A stretch of 64,000 bases of DNA from an uncultured Lachnospiraceae bacterium (GCA_910578405.1 CAJTQO010000008.1:35743-99742), one strand, 5' to 3'. Shown: positions 1-8,198, counted from the stretch's first letter. Numbers and translations are program-made. Notes: generated from the sequence alone by a model not told the origin.

Positions 1-712
1 GCGCAAAATCATACATAGGGTAGATGCACCATTCCTCCCCTGTATTGTGATGCGCCATATGGGCCACACGATAGATAATCGGGTCGCGCATATTGATATT
101 GGGGGATTTCATGTCAATCCTGGCGCGCAGCACCTTCTCCCCGTCCTGGAACACGCCATCCTTCATCTCCTGGAACAATCTCAGGTTCTCTTCCACGCTG
201 CGCTCCCGGTTAGGATCGTCCTTACCCGGCTCCGTCAAAGTCCCCCTGTATTCCCGCATCTGCTCCGCCGTCAAATCCGACACGTACGCTTTTCCCTTTT
301 TAATCAGCTTCACAGCCGCCTCATACATCTGCCCGAAATAATCGGAAGCGAAAAACAGCCTGTCCTCCCAGTCGGCCCCCAGCCACTGAATATCTTCTTT
401 GATGGATTCCACAAACTCCGTCTTTTCCTTTGTTGGGTTTGTATCGTCAAAACGCATGTTAAATTTCCCATGGTACTGCTGCGCCAACCCATAATTCAAC
501 AGTATGCTCTTTGCATGTCCTATATGCAAATACCCGTTTGGCTCCGGCGGAAACCTGGTATGGACCGTATCGCACACCCCTTCCGCCAAATCCTTGTCGA
601 TGATCTGTTCTATAAAATTCCTGGAAACCACTTCCTTTTCCGCTGCTTCCGGCTTCAACGCCACTTTTGCACAATCTGTGTTTTCTTTCTTTTGCGCTTC
701 ATTTCCACTCAT
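1..712 (-). CDS. glnS: Glutaminyl-tRNA synthetase, N-terminal part (runs off the window)
   Basis: Class I aminoacyl-tRNA synthetase that charges tRNA-Gln in the cytoplasm. The reading frame is open to the window edge, so only about 237 N-terminal residues are visible. They contain the signature PPEPNGYLHIGHAKS (HIGH motif), then NMRFDDTNP and a VEENLRLFQEMKDGVFQDGE stretch, all typical of the GlnS/GltX catalytic core and of GlnS in particular. The chosen start (MSGNEAQKK) has GGAGG 13 bases upstream. The first 25 residues before the catalytic core are an ordinary short extension. The gene stands alone; the 600 bases upstream contain no other large gene. Confidence 0.93.
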   Translation of the reverse strand, partial: MSGNEAQKKENTDCAKVALKPEAAEKEVVSRNFIEQIIDKDLAEGVCDTVHTRFPPEPNGYLHIGHAKSILLNYGLAQQYHGKFNMRFDDTNPTKEKTEFVESIKEDIQWLGADWEDRLFFASDYFGQMYEAAVKLIKKGKAYVSDLTAEQMREYRGTLTEPGKDDPNRERSVEENLRLFQEMKDGVFQDGEKVLRARIDMKSPNINMRDPIIYRVAHMAHHNTGEEWCIYPMYDFA

Positions 713-881
713 CGCCTATTTTCCGCCTCCAAGCTTCCAATATTCTAATATTCCAATATTTACACACATTAAAAAGCAATCCTCTTTATCTTAACATAAA
801 AAAAAGAAATAATAAAGGGGGGCTTCCTGAGAAACCAAAAAAAATTTCCTTCTGCACAAAATGGCGCGCGTCCGTGTGCAT

Positions 882-915
882 AAAAAACAGGCATACCCCC
901 TGCATGGTATGCCTG
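882..915 (-). terminator. Rho-independent terminator
   Basis: A 10-bp perfect stem (CAGGCATACC and its complement, 888-915) with an 8-base loop is followed on the minus strand by six U. It would end a transcript coming from about 0.95-1.2 kb, where the only candidate gene is the 25-residue ORF at 954-1031. Confidence 0.75.
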
Positions 916-953
916 TAAGTCCGTCCCGGCCCTTTGACAGGGACATATCCGTT

Positions 954-1031
954 TCATTTGGAACCAACGCCTCCGCTTGTCAGCAACACAAGAACATCAG
1001 TTATCAATGAAACACTTAGGAAGAACGCCAT
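954..1031 (-). CDS. Possible 25-residue hydrophobic peptide
   Basis: I do not recognise this family. The ORF reads MAFFLSVSLITDVLVLL followed by TSGGVGSK: a single hydrophobic segment with a short polar tail, the general build of small membrane peptides such as type I toxins or holin-like toxins. A GGAAGG sequence lies 8 bases before the start. A strong terminator hairpin begins about 40 bases after the stop, which argues that something short is transcribed here. No homology can be claimed by eye. The whole unit could instead be a non-coding RNA. Confidence 0.3.
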   Translation of the reverse strand: MAFFLSVSLITDVLVLLTSGGVGSK

Positions 1032-1312
1032 AAAGGCGCCCTTCCGCGTGAAATGGATTTGAAAGCGAACCCCGGAAGCCTGCACAGGCAGTGTAACGCA
1101 TACCTGCCGGCTCCCTTTCACGCTTATTCCTGTCTGCCCAAACGGGCAAATCGATCGATCGTATGCAGACGGAAACTTTGCTTTTGGCGCCCCCGCCTGC
1201 ATGGTTTAAGAATAAAAAACAAGAAAATCAAATCCAAAAAGAGTATACCACACTTTTTCCCGCTTACCGCCGCATTGTCATAATTCTCCCGGATAATGTC
1301 AAAATTACAATT
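1032..1312. other. Intergenic stretch without a recognisable gene
   Basis: On the minus strand this is the leader of the possible small peptide. It contains short inverted repeats (GCCTG/CAGGC near 1077-1092; GTCTGC/GCAGAC near 1128-1170) and an AT-rich part near 1205-1320. I see no known riboswitch, tRNA or large coding frame. Confidence 0.4.
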
Positions 1313-1804
1313 TTATACATGTTTTTGTCGTTGCTGCCTCTCCAACAGGCCAAGGAAACATGTACAGCTTTTTAAAAATTCGGGCATAGCCCTCACCTGG
1401 GCGTCCGAAAAATTGTGAAATAACCCTGCTGCCTCATTCATAAAAACAATGTTCGCTTTCTCCAGACTGTCACACACCAGTTCATCTATGGAACACTCTA
1501 ATACATTGGCAATATCCACCAGCTTTTCCAAACTCACTTTTGTCCTTGCATTTTCTATATTGCTGATATGCTGCGTGGACAGCTCTACGGCCTTTGCCAG
1601 CTTTGCCTGTGACATCCTGCCCCCTTCCCTCCGCTCCCTGACCCTTTTTCCTAATTTTCCATAGTCTACCGCCATCCCTTTCACCATCGCCCTTTTTACC
1701 CGTCTTCCTCTGCTCCCACTCTCTGCGCAGCGCCCTGCGCCCGGAAAACCGGCCATATCACGCTCTATGGTCCCCAACCCCATTTCCTTTGCAACCGGCT
1801 CCAT
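1313..1804 (-). CDS. XRE-family helix-turn-helix transcriptional regulator
   Basis: A Cro/C1-type DNA-binding domain occupies roughly residues 48-112 of the long reading (GKLGKRVRERREGGRMSQAK, then STQHISNIENARTKVSLEKL), followed by a short C-terminal part without a recognisable domain. The final residues (LERQQRQKHV) are basic. The long start has GGGG 8 bases upstream. Residues 1-43 are rich in Gly and Arg and lie outside the domain, so the true start may be one of the internal Met codons (positions 40 or 44; the latter is at 1675). Its targets are unknown. It is separated from guaB by a terminator and is probably monocistronic. Confidence 0.8.
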   Translation of the reverse strand: MEPVAKEMGLGTIERDMAGFPGAGRCAESGSRGRRVKRAMVKGMAVDYGKLGKRVRERREGGRMSQAKLAKAVELSTQHISNIENARTKVSLEKLVDIANVLECSIDELVCDSLEKANIVFMNEAAGLFHNFSDAQVRAMPEFLKSCTCFLGLLERQQRQKHV

Positions 1805-1937
1805 AAAAACATCCCCTTTTACTTTACACCCATTTTTACATTCTGTATACCTGTTATAGGAAAATTAAGCATCTTTCTCTTAGAGCATGTTTGAACACAA
1901 GCTGGAGAAAAAAGAAGACAAATCATCGGATAACCTG

Positions 1938-1990
1938 AAAAAACATGAAATGCAGCCCGGTTTTTCCTTTGGACTGCATTTCATGTTTTT
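1938..1990 (-). terminator. guaB terminator
   Basis: A 17-bp perfect inverted repeat (AAAAACATGAAATGCAG and its complement) has an 18-base loop and a U-run on the minus strand, 40 bases after the guaB stop. The A-run on the other side means it could also work on plus-strand transcripts. Confidence 0.88.
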
Positions 1991-2030
1991 GCTGTTTAGA
2001 AATTTTCATGCGCCACGCTTTTCTTTCCTG

Positions 2031-3485
2031 TTATTCGTCCACGCTGTAGTTGGGCGCTTCCTTTGTAATATGGATATCGTGGGGATGGCTTTCCTTTAAA
2101 GAAGCTGCCGATATCTTTATAAATTTCCCGTTTTCCTGCAATTGCGCAATGGTAGAGGCGCCACAGTAGCCCATGCCGGAACGCAGACCGCCCATCAACT
2201 GGAACACCGTGTCTTCCACCGTTCCCTTGTACGCCACACGGCCTTCCACGCCCTCCGGCACCAGCTTCTTGGCTTCCGCCTGGAAGTAGCGGTCCTTGCT
2301 CCCGTTTTCCATAGCCGCTATGGAACCCATGCCGCGGTATACTTTGTATTTCCTTCCCTGGTAGAGTTCGAACATTCCGGGGCTTTCGTCACAGCCGGCA
2401 AAGATGCTGCCCATCATGCAGACGCTCCCGCCTGCCGCGATGGCTTTTGTCATATCGCCGGAATATTTAATCCCGCCGTCCGCGATAATGGGAATCCCGT
2501 ATTCCTTTGCCACCGCATAGGCATCCATTACCGCCGTAATCTGCGGCACGCCAATGCCCGCCACCACGCGCGTGGTGCAGATGGAGCCAGGCCCAATCCC
2601 TACCTTTACGGCGTCCGCTCCGGCCTCTATCAACGCCCTGGCGCCTTCCCCGGTGGCCACGTTCCCTGCAATCACCTGCATGTCCGGATATTTTTCCTTA
2701 ATCATGCGCAGGCACTTCAATACATTTTCGGAATGTCCGTGCGCAGAGTCTAACACAATGACATCCACCTTGGCGTCCGCCAGCGCCCCAACCCGGTCCA
2801 GCACGTTTGCGGTAATGCCCACGCCCGCGCCGCATAACAGCCTGCCCTGTTCATCCTTTGCCGCCAGCGGGTATTTGATGGTCTTTTCAATATCTTTAAT
2901 CGTAATCAGCCCAACCAGGTTGTAGTCCTCATCCACAATAGGGAGTTTCTCTTTCCTTGCCTTAGCCAACACCTGCTTGGCCTCTTCCAGGGTAATGCCC
3001 TCCCTGGCGGTAATCAGCCCTTGTGAAGTCATAGATTCCTTGATTTTCTTAGAAAAATCCGTTTCGAATTTCAGGTCGCGGTTGGTAATGATGCCGACCA
3101 GTTTCCTCCCTTCCGTAATCGGCACGCCGGAAATCCGGAACTTTGCCATTAAGGAATCCGCGTCCTTTAATGTATGCTCGGGGGTCAGGGAGAAGGGGTC
3201 GGTAATTACGCCGTTTTCCGAACGCTTTACCTTATCCACTTCTTCTGCCTGCGCCTCTATGGACATATTCTTGTGGATAATCCCGATTCCACCTTGTCTT
3301 GCCATAGCAATCGCCATCCGGTTTTCCGTAACGGTATCCATCCCAGCGCTCATCATGGGAATGTTTAGTCTGATTTTTTTTGTAAGCTGTGTCGCCAGGT
3401 CTACCTGATTGGGAATCACCTGTGAATAGCTTGGTACAAGCAGCACATCATCAAATGTAATTCCTTCGCCAATTATCTGACCCAT
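2031..3485 (-). CDS. guaB: Inosine-5'-monophosphate dehydrogenase
   Basis: Oxidises IMP to XMP with NAD+, the first committed step of GMP synthesis, in the cytoplasm. The 484-residue product has the usual length. The (beta/alpha)8 core begins with GITFDDVLLVPSYSQV and SAGMDTVTENRMAIAMARQG. A pair of CBS domains follows (about residues 95-215), then the catalytic loop GIGPGSICTTRVVAGIGVPQ with the active-site Cys. The start is set by AGGAGG seven bases upstream; an upstream extension of the frame (MHASASG...) is rejected. The promoter at 3762-3790 lies inside a large palindrome, suggesting transcriptional control. Confidence 0.96.
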   Translation of the reverse strand: MGQIIGEGITFDDVLLVPSYSQVIPNQVDLATQLTKKIRLNIPMMSAGMDTVTENRMAIAMARQGGIGIIHKNMSIEAQAEEVDKVKRSENGVITDPFSLTPEHTLKDADSLMAKFRISGVPITEGRKLVGIITNRDLKFETDFSKKIKESMTSQGLITAREGITLEEAKQVLAKARKEKLPIVDEDYNLVGLITIKDIEKTIKYPLAAKDEQGRLLCGAGVGITANVLDRVGALADAKVDVIVLDSAHGHSENVLKCLRMIKEKYPDMQVIAGNVATGEGARALIEAGADAVKVGIGPGSICTTRVVAGIGVPQITAVMDAYAVAKEYGIPIIADGGIKYSGDMTKAIAAGGSVCMMGSIFAGCDESPGMFELYQGRKYKVYRGMGSIAAMENGSKDRYFQAEAKKLVPEGVEGRVAYKGTVEDTVFQLMGGLRSGMGYCGASTIAQLQENGKFIKISAASLKESHPHDIHITKEAPNYSVDE

Positions 3486-3741
3486 TTTTTTCCTCCTATT
3501 CCGGTTGTGCATATATCCGTCCATCCGCCTCCGTAAAGAACCGCTCCCGGCCCTTCCGCTGCCGGAGGCGCTTGCGTGCATGGATGGGATATATGCTGTC
3601 TGCTGTTTGGCATATGCCGTTTCCTGTTGCGCATCCGCCGTATGAACACGCTTTGCATATGTTCTTTTGGCTGACGCCGTTTCCGGTTTTTGGCCTGCAT
3701 CGGGATTTCTATGCCGGCGGAAACCGGTTTCTATAATTGAA
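3486..3741. other. guaB leader
   Basis: About 270 bases of 5' untranslated sequence separate the predicted guaB transcription start (near 3755) from its start codon. It holds several small inverted repeats (for example CCGGTTTC/GAAACCGG near 3723) but no purine riboswitch core that I can recognise. A frame through it joins guaB out of frame and is probably not translated. Confidence 0.45.
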
Positions 3742-3784
3742 TAGTGATGTAAGTTTGAAAAAGTTTACCAAACTTACATCACTA
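3742..3784. promoter_or_regulatory. Operator-like palindrome over the guaB promoter
   Basis: A perfect 15-bp inverted repeat, TAGTGATGTAAGTTT at 3742-3756 and its complement at 3770-3784, is separated by 13 bases. The right arm fills most of the spacer of the guaB promoter and the left arm covers the predicted start of transcription. There is no U-run after it, so it is not a terminator. It could be a repressor site or an RNA/DNA hairpin; the binding protein is unknown. Confidence 0.6.
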
Positions 3785-3790
3785 TGTCAA
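3762..3790 (-). promoter_or_regulatory. guaB: guaB promoter
   Basis: On the minus strand TTGACA (3785-3790) and TAAACT (3762-3767) are separated by 17 bases, matching a sigma-A promoter. Transcription would start near 3755. Confidence 0.75.
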
Positions 3791-3840
3791 TCCGAAATTT
3801 TCATTCCGGACCAACAATCTTTGCAAACCTGCAAAAACCG

Positions 3841-4338
3841 TTAATCCGTAAATACTTTTCTCGGCGCAATATTCTTAATGGCCCTAATCATTTCCTGATT
3901 GGGCTCTAACACAATCCTTTCCCCACTGTCATAATACATCACATATCTTGCCTCCGGCTGCTTTTCTTCGCTGGAGCTGTAATCAATGGTTTTTGCCGTC
4001 CTGTTCTTAAAACTGTCCAAATGATAAGAGTTCATGGGCGCAAAAATTTCCATGCGGTTTAAATCATACTGCGCCATTCTCTTACGCCTGGACTTTGCCA
4101 TTACTTTATCTACGGTCAGCTCTTTGTCCAAATACAGGTATTCGTATTCCAAATCCGCATTCAAGTAGACAAAATATGCCACTGCCGCCATGCCAAGGCC
4201 GATAAGCAATGCAAGGAGGCTGCCCGCCCCTCCAAGTATGATAAAGCCCACTGCCAGCATAATCGTCAGGATACGGAGAAAACGCGTCAGCGGGTTCGAT
4301 TTCTTCTTCACTAAACATTCCACATATGTTTCACTCAT
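3841..4338 (-). CDS. Small membrane protein of unknown function (DUF6106-like)
   Basis: A 165-residue protein beginning MSETYVECLVKKK. Two adjacent hydrophobic segments (about residues 22-62: ILTIMLAVGFIILGG, then LLALLIGLGMAAVAYFVYL) are followed by a hydrophilic cytoplasmic-looking domain with many charged residues and YYDSGERIVLEPNQEMI. From memory this resembles the DUF6106 family common in Lachnospiraceae; I cannot confirm that here. The start is the second of two adjacent Met codons, with AGAGG upstream; the frame extends 96 bases further but the extra residues look non-coding. A strong promoter sits at 4453-4481, divergent from the next gene. Confidence 0.75.
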   Translation of the reverse strand: MSETYVECLVKKKSNPLTRFLRILTIMLAVGFIILGGAGSLLALLIGLGMAAVAYFVYLNADLEYEYLYLDKELTVDKVMAKSRRKRMAQYDLNRMEIFAPMNSYHLDSFKNRTAKTIDYSSSEEKQPEARYVMYYDSGERIVLEPNQEMIRAIKNIAPRKVFTD

Positions 4339-4452
4339 CATAATTTTGTCCCATCCTCTTCTGCGCCTTTCCGCGCTTGTTTGCCAGACTGCTTTCCCTG
4401 TGGTATGCAAATGTTTTCCACAACTTTTATCCAAAAACAGATTGTGTTTTCT

Positions 4453-4481
4453 ATCATATTACAAAATAAGAAAAGTTTCAA
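4453..4481 (-). promoter_or_regulatory. Promoter of the DUF6106-like gene
   Basis: On the minus strand TTGAAA (4476-4481), a 17-base spacer and TATGAT (4453-4458). It diverges from the plus-strand promoter at 4543. Confidence 0.75.
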
Positions 4482-4542
4482 GGCGGCAGCTTAAGTTTTC
4501 TGCTTTCTTTACATATTTTTTATATCATTTATATGCCTTTCA

Positions 4543-4571
4543 TTGACACTTGTATCGGAAAAAGTTATGAT
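4543..4571 (+). promoter_or_regulatory. Promoter of the 4651 gene
   Basis: TTGACA (4543-4548), 17 bases, TATGAT (4566-4571): an almost ideal sigma-A promoter about 75 bases before the start codon. Confidence 0.82.
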
Positions 4572-4650
4572 AGGGACACGGGCAAAGCGTATAGGAAAAG
4601 AAAACTACAATTAAAGGAATAAAGATAAAAGGATAAAGAAGGTGTTTGCT

Positions 4651-5406
4651 ATGGGAATCAACGATGAAATACGGGAACAGCAAAAAAAGCTGAAAGGGAA
4701 ATCGTTCAAAGAGAAATGGGGCTATTTCTGGGACTATTATAAAACACAGACATTGATAGCCATTTTGGCCGTCGTCCTGCTTGGCAGTTTTATCTGGGAG
4801 CTGGCCACCGCCAAGGAAGATGCTTTTTCCGCCACTTTACTAAACGCCTACGGCAATGACATGCAGAGCAATTTCCAAAACGGCTTTGCCGAATATGCGG
4901 GGATAGATACCAACGCCTATGGATGTTTGATTGACGCTTCTTCCACTTTAGACAGTCATATGTCCTCCCAGTTTGACATCGCGGTTTTCCAGCGCACCAT
5001 TGCCATGACGCAGACTTCTGACCTGGATGTTATGGTAGGGGATGCGGCGTCCTTTACCTGCTTTGCCAAAAACCAGATGTTCCTTGACTTGCGCCAGGTG
5101 CTCACCGGGGAGGAGTATGCCCGGTATGAGCCTTATTTCTACTATATGGACAGCGCGGTATGGGAAAACGACGCTCCGTCAGTCCCGGATACAGACAGCG
5201 CTTCCCCTGCGGATGACGGCTCGGGCCATGCCGACCCTTCCTTAATGGAGGCTCCTGTCCCTGTGGGGATTTATCTGCCGGATAACGCAAGGCTAAAGGA
5301 ATTTAACTGTTATACCGTCACGGGGCAGACTCCGGTGCTTGGGTTTGTCTTTTCTTCTAAAAGGCTGGATGCTTCCAGGCAGTTTCTGCGTTATTTGACG
5401 GAGTGA
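4651..5406 (+). CDS. Single-pass membrane-anchored protein of unknown function
   Basis: A 251-residue protein: a basic N-terminal cytoplasmic tail (QQKKLKGKSFKEKWGYFWDY), one transmembrane segment at about residues 34-54 (TLIAILAVVLLGSFIWELA), then an outside domain of about 195 residues with aromatic-rich sequence and an acidic, proline-rich stretch (DAPSVPDTDSASPADDGSG). No enzyme motif is visible. AAGG lies 8 bases before the chosen Met; a GTG nine bases earlier is an alternative start. Its last 50 bases overlap, tail to tail, the last 50 bases of the dehydrogenase on the other strand, so the two transcripts are complementary at their ends. Confidence 0.75.
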   Translation: MGINDEIREQQKKLKGKSFKEKWGYFWDYYKTQTLIAILAVVLLGSFIWELATAKEDAFSATLLNAYGNDMQSNFQNGFAEYAGIDTNAYGCLIDASSTLDSHMSSQFDIAVFQRTIAMTQTSDLDVMVGDAASFTCFAKNQMFLDLRQVLTGEEYARYEPYFYYMDSAVWENDAPSVPDTDSASPADDGSGHADPSLMEAPVPVGIYLPDNARLKEFNCYTVTGQTPVLGFVFSSKRLDASRQFLRYLTE

Positions 5407-6469
5407 CGCCGCCATCAGGCGCAGCCATAATTTTCACATATTCTTCCCTCTTATCCCTCATAATATGCAGCCCTTCCTCCAGCCCTTCCAAGGCAAACCT
5501 GTGGGAAACCAGCCCTGCAGGGGCTATCCTCCCGCTTGCCAGCCTGTCCAGGACATAATGCCAGTCGTCTTCTTTTTCTCTTAAAAAAGAAGAATTCCAT
5601 GTCCCAATGACCGTTAGCTGGTTCCGGAGGATTTTCCAATAAGCTTCTTTCCCAAATACCATATTCCCACAAGGATTGCCCACCAGACAGACCCGTCCGC
5701 CCGGCTCTGCCAGTTCCACAGCCTGCAGCGCCGTCCCGTTCTTTCCAACGCACTCAAAAAAGACATCCACGCCTGTATGGCCCGCATCCCTCCTACGTTC
5801 TTTCAGCCACTTGCCTGCATCCTCCGTCTTAACGTCACAATAATTCCCTTCCGGAAGGCCCATGCGCAAAGCCGCCTGTTTCTGGATTTCCTTATTCCCC
5901 AATACAAAAATATTTTTTATCCCTGCATCCAGCAGAAACATCAGCAGCAGCGCCCCTATAGCCCCCAGGCCGCAGACTGCCACTGCATCCCCAATTTGCG
6001 GAGCCGCCCGGCGCATGGCATGGACTGCAACCGCCATAGGTTCCAGCATGGCGGCTTCCTCATAGGCGACACTGTCCGGCAATTCTATCAGGTTTTGCTC
6101 CGGCGCCGTTACGTATTGCGCAAATGCCCCGTTTTGCCTGGAGCCAATATAGCTGTAATTCCTGCACATCTCATACGCTTTCTGCCGACACGGCCCGCAT
6201 TTTCCACATGGAACCAGTGGGAATACGCCTACCCTTTTATTTTTCCACGCCTCATCCGCCCCCTTTCCCACTTCCCGGACTATCCCGGAAAATTCGTGGC
6301 CCGGTATCAGCGGGTAGGAATAGGCTCCTGTCCGGTAAATCCGCGGGATATCCGAACCGCAGACTCCCGCCGCTTTCACGGCTATCAACACTTCCCCTTC
6401 CCCTGGCTTTGGCCGGGGCGTTTCCTCCATCCTGATGTCTCCTATATTATGTAATATCCATGCTTTCAT
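5357..6469 (-). CDS. Zinc-dependent medium-chain alcohol dehydrogenase, probable pentitol-phosphate dehydrogenase (TarJ-like)
   Basis: Medium-chain dehydrogenase of 370 residues. The catalytic zinc site is seen in GVCGSDIPRI and IPGHEFSGIV, the structural zinc site in CGKCGPCRQKAYEMC (four Cys), and the NAD(P)-binding loop in AVCGLGAIGALLLM. The start MKAWILHN has AGGAAG 8 bases upstream. It is the last gene of the long glycan operon, next to a TarI/IspD-type cytidylyltransferase and a pentulose-phosphate epimerase. That context suggests NADPH reduction of ribulose-5-phosphate (or xylulose-5-phosphate) to a pentitol phosphate for CDP-activation. The family also includes galactitol-1-phosphate and sorbitol dehydrogenases, so the substrate is an inference. 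Confidence 0.85.
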   Translation of the reverse strand: MKAWILHNIGDIRMEETPRPKPGEGEVLIAVKAAGVCGSDIPRIYRTGAYSYPLIPGHEFSGIVREVGKGADEAWKNKRVGVFPLVPCGKCGPCRQKAYEMCRNYSYIGSRQNGAFAQYVTAPEQNLIELPDSVAYEEAAMLEPMAVAVHAMRRAAPQIGDAVAVCGLGAIGALLLMFLLDAGIKNIFVLGNKEIQKQAALRMGLPEGNYCDVKTEDAGKWLKERRRDAGHTGVDVFFECVGKNGTALQAVELAEPGGRVCLVGNPCGNMVFGKEAYWKILRNQLTVIGTWNSSFLREKEDDWHYVLDRLASGRIAPAGLVSHRFALEGLEEGLHIMRDKREEYVKIMAAPDGGVTPSNNAETAWKHPAF

Positions 6470-6716
6470 CTGCGGCTTCCTGCTCCTGTCTGTTCTTTTT
6501 CCTTTTATGCTTTTTCCGTTTTGTCCTTTTATTGGCTTCCTCCAATGCTGCAAATGACAATTCTGCGAAAGATACCCTGCCCCCTTTCCTGACTTTTACG
6601 CTGCTTTGAGGCTATCCGCTCAGAAATCAGAATTCCGTCACACGGTTTACGCCAGTAAAAGACGGAGTCTTACCGAATTTTACGCAGTGGCAGCGTGGAA
6701 CAGGCAAAATGAGGCT

Positions 6717-7439
6717 CTAATTCCCAATCGGGTGAAGCGCCAACTGCGTAAACCTGTCCAAATCCGTTTTCGTAGTTATTTTGAAATTATTTTCGTCCCC
6801 CGGGAGCATGGCAATATCCATCCCTGCCAGAATGGCAGGTTCCGTGGAACCGTTGACTGCTAAAATCTTCTCCGGAAGCAGACGCGCATTCGCCTCATAA
6901 TATTTTCCCAGCCGGAACACTTCCGGCGCCTGCCCCGCAAAGATTTCGCCCCTGTTTAATAAAGAAGAAACCCTATGCCCATCCGCGCTGGAATACACCG
7001 TATCCTTCATGGGCAGAACCGGAATCGCCCCTTCATGCCCTTTGGCCGCCTCCAGGCATTCCTCTATCAATTGCGGAGAAAGCAGCGGCCTGGCCGCATC
7101 ATGAATCAATATCCAGTCAGACCCTTCGGCATATTTCCGTATATCCTCCAACCCATGCAGAATAGAAAGCTGCCGGTTCTCTCCCGGAAGCGAATACCCC
7201 CTGAATTTCCGTTTGACCTCTATGCCAGCGCCCCAGCCATCGGCGGCAAGCCACTCTGAAATCCTCTCTTGCCATGCGGGCGCCGCTACAATCTGCAGCG
7301 CGTCAATCCTGCTATGTTTTAACAGGCATCCGATACAATAGCCAATAACCGGCCTGCCTCCTACCTTTATGTATTGTTTGGGGATTTCCGCCCCTAACCT
7401 GTTTCCCGTCCCGCCGGAAAGTATTAACGCTATATTCAT
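6717..7439 (-). CDS. IspD/TarI-type cytidylyltransferase, probably making a CDP-pentitol
   Basis: Transfers CMP from CTP to a polyol phosphate. The 240-residue protein has the nucleotide-binding loop SGGTGNRLGAEIPKQY (about residues 8-23) and the conserved HDAARPLLSP (113-122), followed by PVLPMKDTVYSS. These active-site residues are all present, unlike in the second IspD-like protein at 34578. The end (ENNFKITTKTDLDRF) resembles TarI proteins. AGGAG precedes the start by 6 bases. It lies between a TarJ-like dehydrogenase and a pentulose-phosphate epimerase, so CDP-ribitol or a related CDP-alditol is the likely product; a role as the housekeeping IspD of isoprenoid synthesis cannot be excluded. 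Confidence 0.85.
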   Translation of the reverse strand: MNIALILSGGTGNRLGAEIPKQYIKVGGRPVIGYCIGCLLKHSRIDALQIVAAPAWQERISEWLAADGWGAGIEVKRKFRGYSLPGENRQLSILHGLEDIRKYAEGSDWILIHDAARPLLSPQLIEECLEAAKGHEGAIPVLPMKDTVYSSADGHRVSSLLNRGEIFAGQAPEVFRLGKYYEANARLLPEKILAVNGSTEPAILAGMDIAMLPGDENNFKITTKTDLDRFTQLALHPIGN

Positions 7440-7475
7440 GCCAACTCCTTTGTTTTTCCCTCGCTTCCCTTAAGG

Positions 7476-8138
7476 CTAAAACCGCAGCTCCCTGATATCC
7501 TGCAGCGTCTGCGCATAGTCCTGCCCCTTCCCAAACAAAAGCGTAGTGCCAAGGACAAAGCCTTTTACTCCCCTTGGCGCATACTCCAATATCTTATCCG
7601 CCCCACAAGCGCCATCCCAAAAAATTTCAAAATCCATTTCCTCTTTGAGCGCCAGCAGTTTCGTGATTTTCTTCCCTACGTATGGCAGATACATCTGTCC
7701 GGCGTTGCCTGGGTTGACGGACATAACCAGGACTTTTTTCACAATGCGCAGCATTTCCATTACGGTTTCCACCGAGGTGCCCGGATTAATGGCAATGCCC
7801 GGCGTCATCCCTGCGTTAATGATGCTCTGCAGGGTGGTGGAAGGGTGGTATTCCGCCTCCGGGTGGATGTATACCGTGTCGCCCGGACGCAGATAATTTA
7901 GGAATAGCTGAATACGGTTGTTCGGATGCTCAATCATCAGGTGTACGTCCACTGGTTTGCCGGAAGCTTGGGCGATATATTTCATATCGTTTAAAGACAT
8001 GGCAAAATTAGGCACATACCTGCCATCCATAATGTCTATATGGAAGGAGTCGATGCCACCTGCTTCCAGCGACTTTACTTCTTTTTCTAAATTTCCGTAG
8101 TTGGCGCACATCATGGAGGCCATTAGTTCAAATTGCAT
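7476..8138 (-). CDS. Ribulose-phosphate 3-epimerase family protein
   Basis: TIM-barrel epimerase of 220 residues that would interconvert ribulose-5-phosphate and xylulose-5-phosphate. The metal and catalytic residues can be seen in FHIDIMDGRYVPNF, VDVHLMIEHP, the VNPGNAGQ loop, and FWDGACG, where the usual VDGG is changed but the Asp is kept. It is shorter and more divergent than a housekeeping Rpe. Its place directly before the cytidylyltransferase and dehydrogenase suggests that it feeds pentulose phosphate into CDP-pentitol synthesis. Other ketose-phosphate epimerases have the same fold. Confidence 0.85.
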   Translation of the reverse strand: MQFELMASMMCANYGNLEKEVKSLEAGGIDSFHIDIMDGRYVPNFAMSLNDMKYIAQASGKPVDVHLMIEHPNNRIQLFLNYLRPGDTVYIHPEAEYHPSTTLQSIINAGMTPGIAINPGTSVETVMEMLRIVKKVLVMSVNPGNAGQMYLPYVGKKITKLLALKEEMDFEIFWDGACGADKILEYAPRGVKGFVLGTTLLFGKGQDYAQTLQDIRELRF

Positions 8139-8198
8139 ATGATTTCCTTTCCTATTGCCAATGCTTTGCCGCAGATTACAAATCTTATGGAACAGGCA

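Noticed and set aside
1060..1110. GGGGTTCGC-containing structured stretch considered as a tRNA
   Set aside because: No acceptor stem, anticodon arm or CCA-proximal pairing could be assembled.
1881..1898. Sequence TAGAGCATGTTTGAACAC resembling one end of the MITE-like element
   Set aside because: No second end or alignable interior is found nearby, so it cannot be called a copy; mentioned only as a possible remnant.
3473..3700. 75-residue basic frame overlapping the guaB start
   Set aside because: It lies in the guaB leader, has low-complexity Arg-rich sequence and overlaps a well-defined guaB start.
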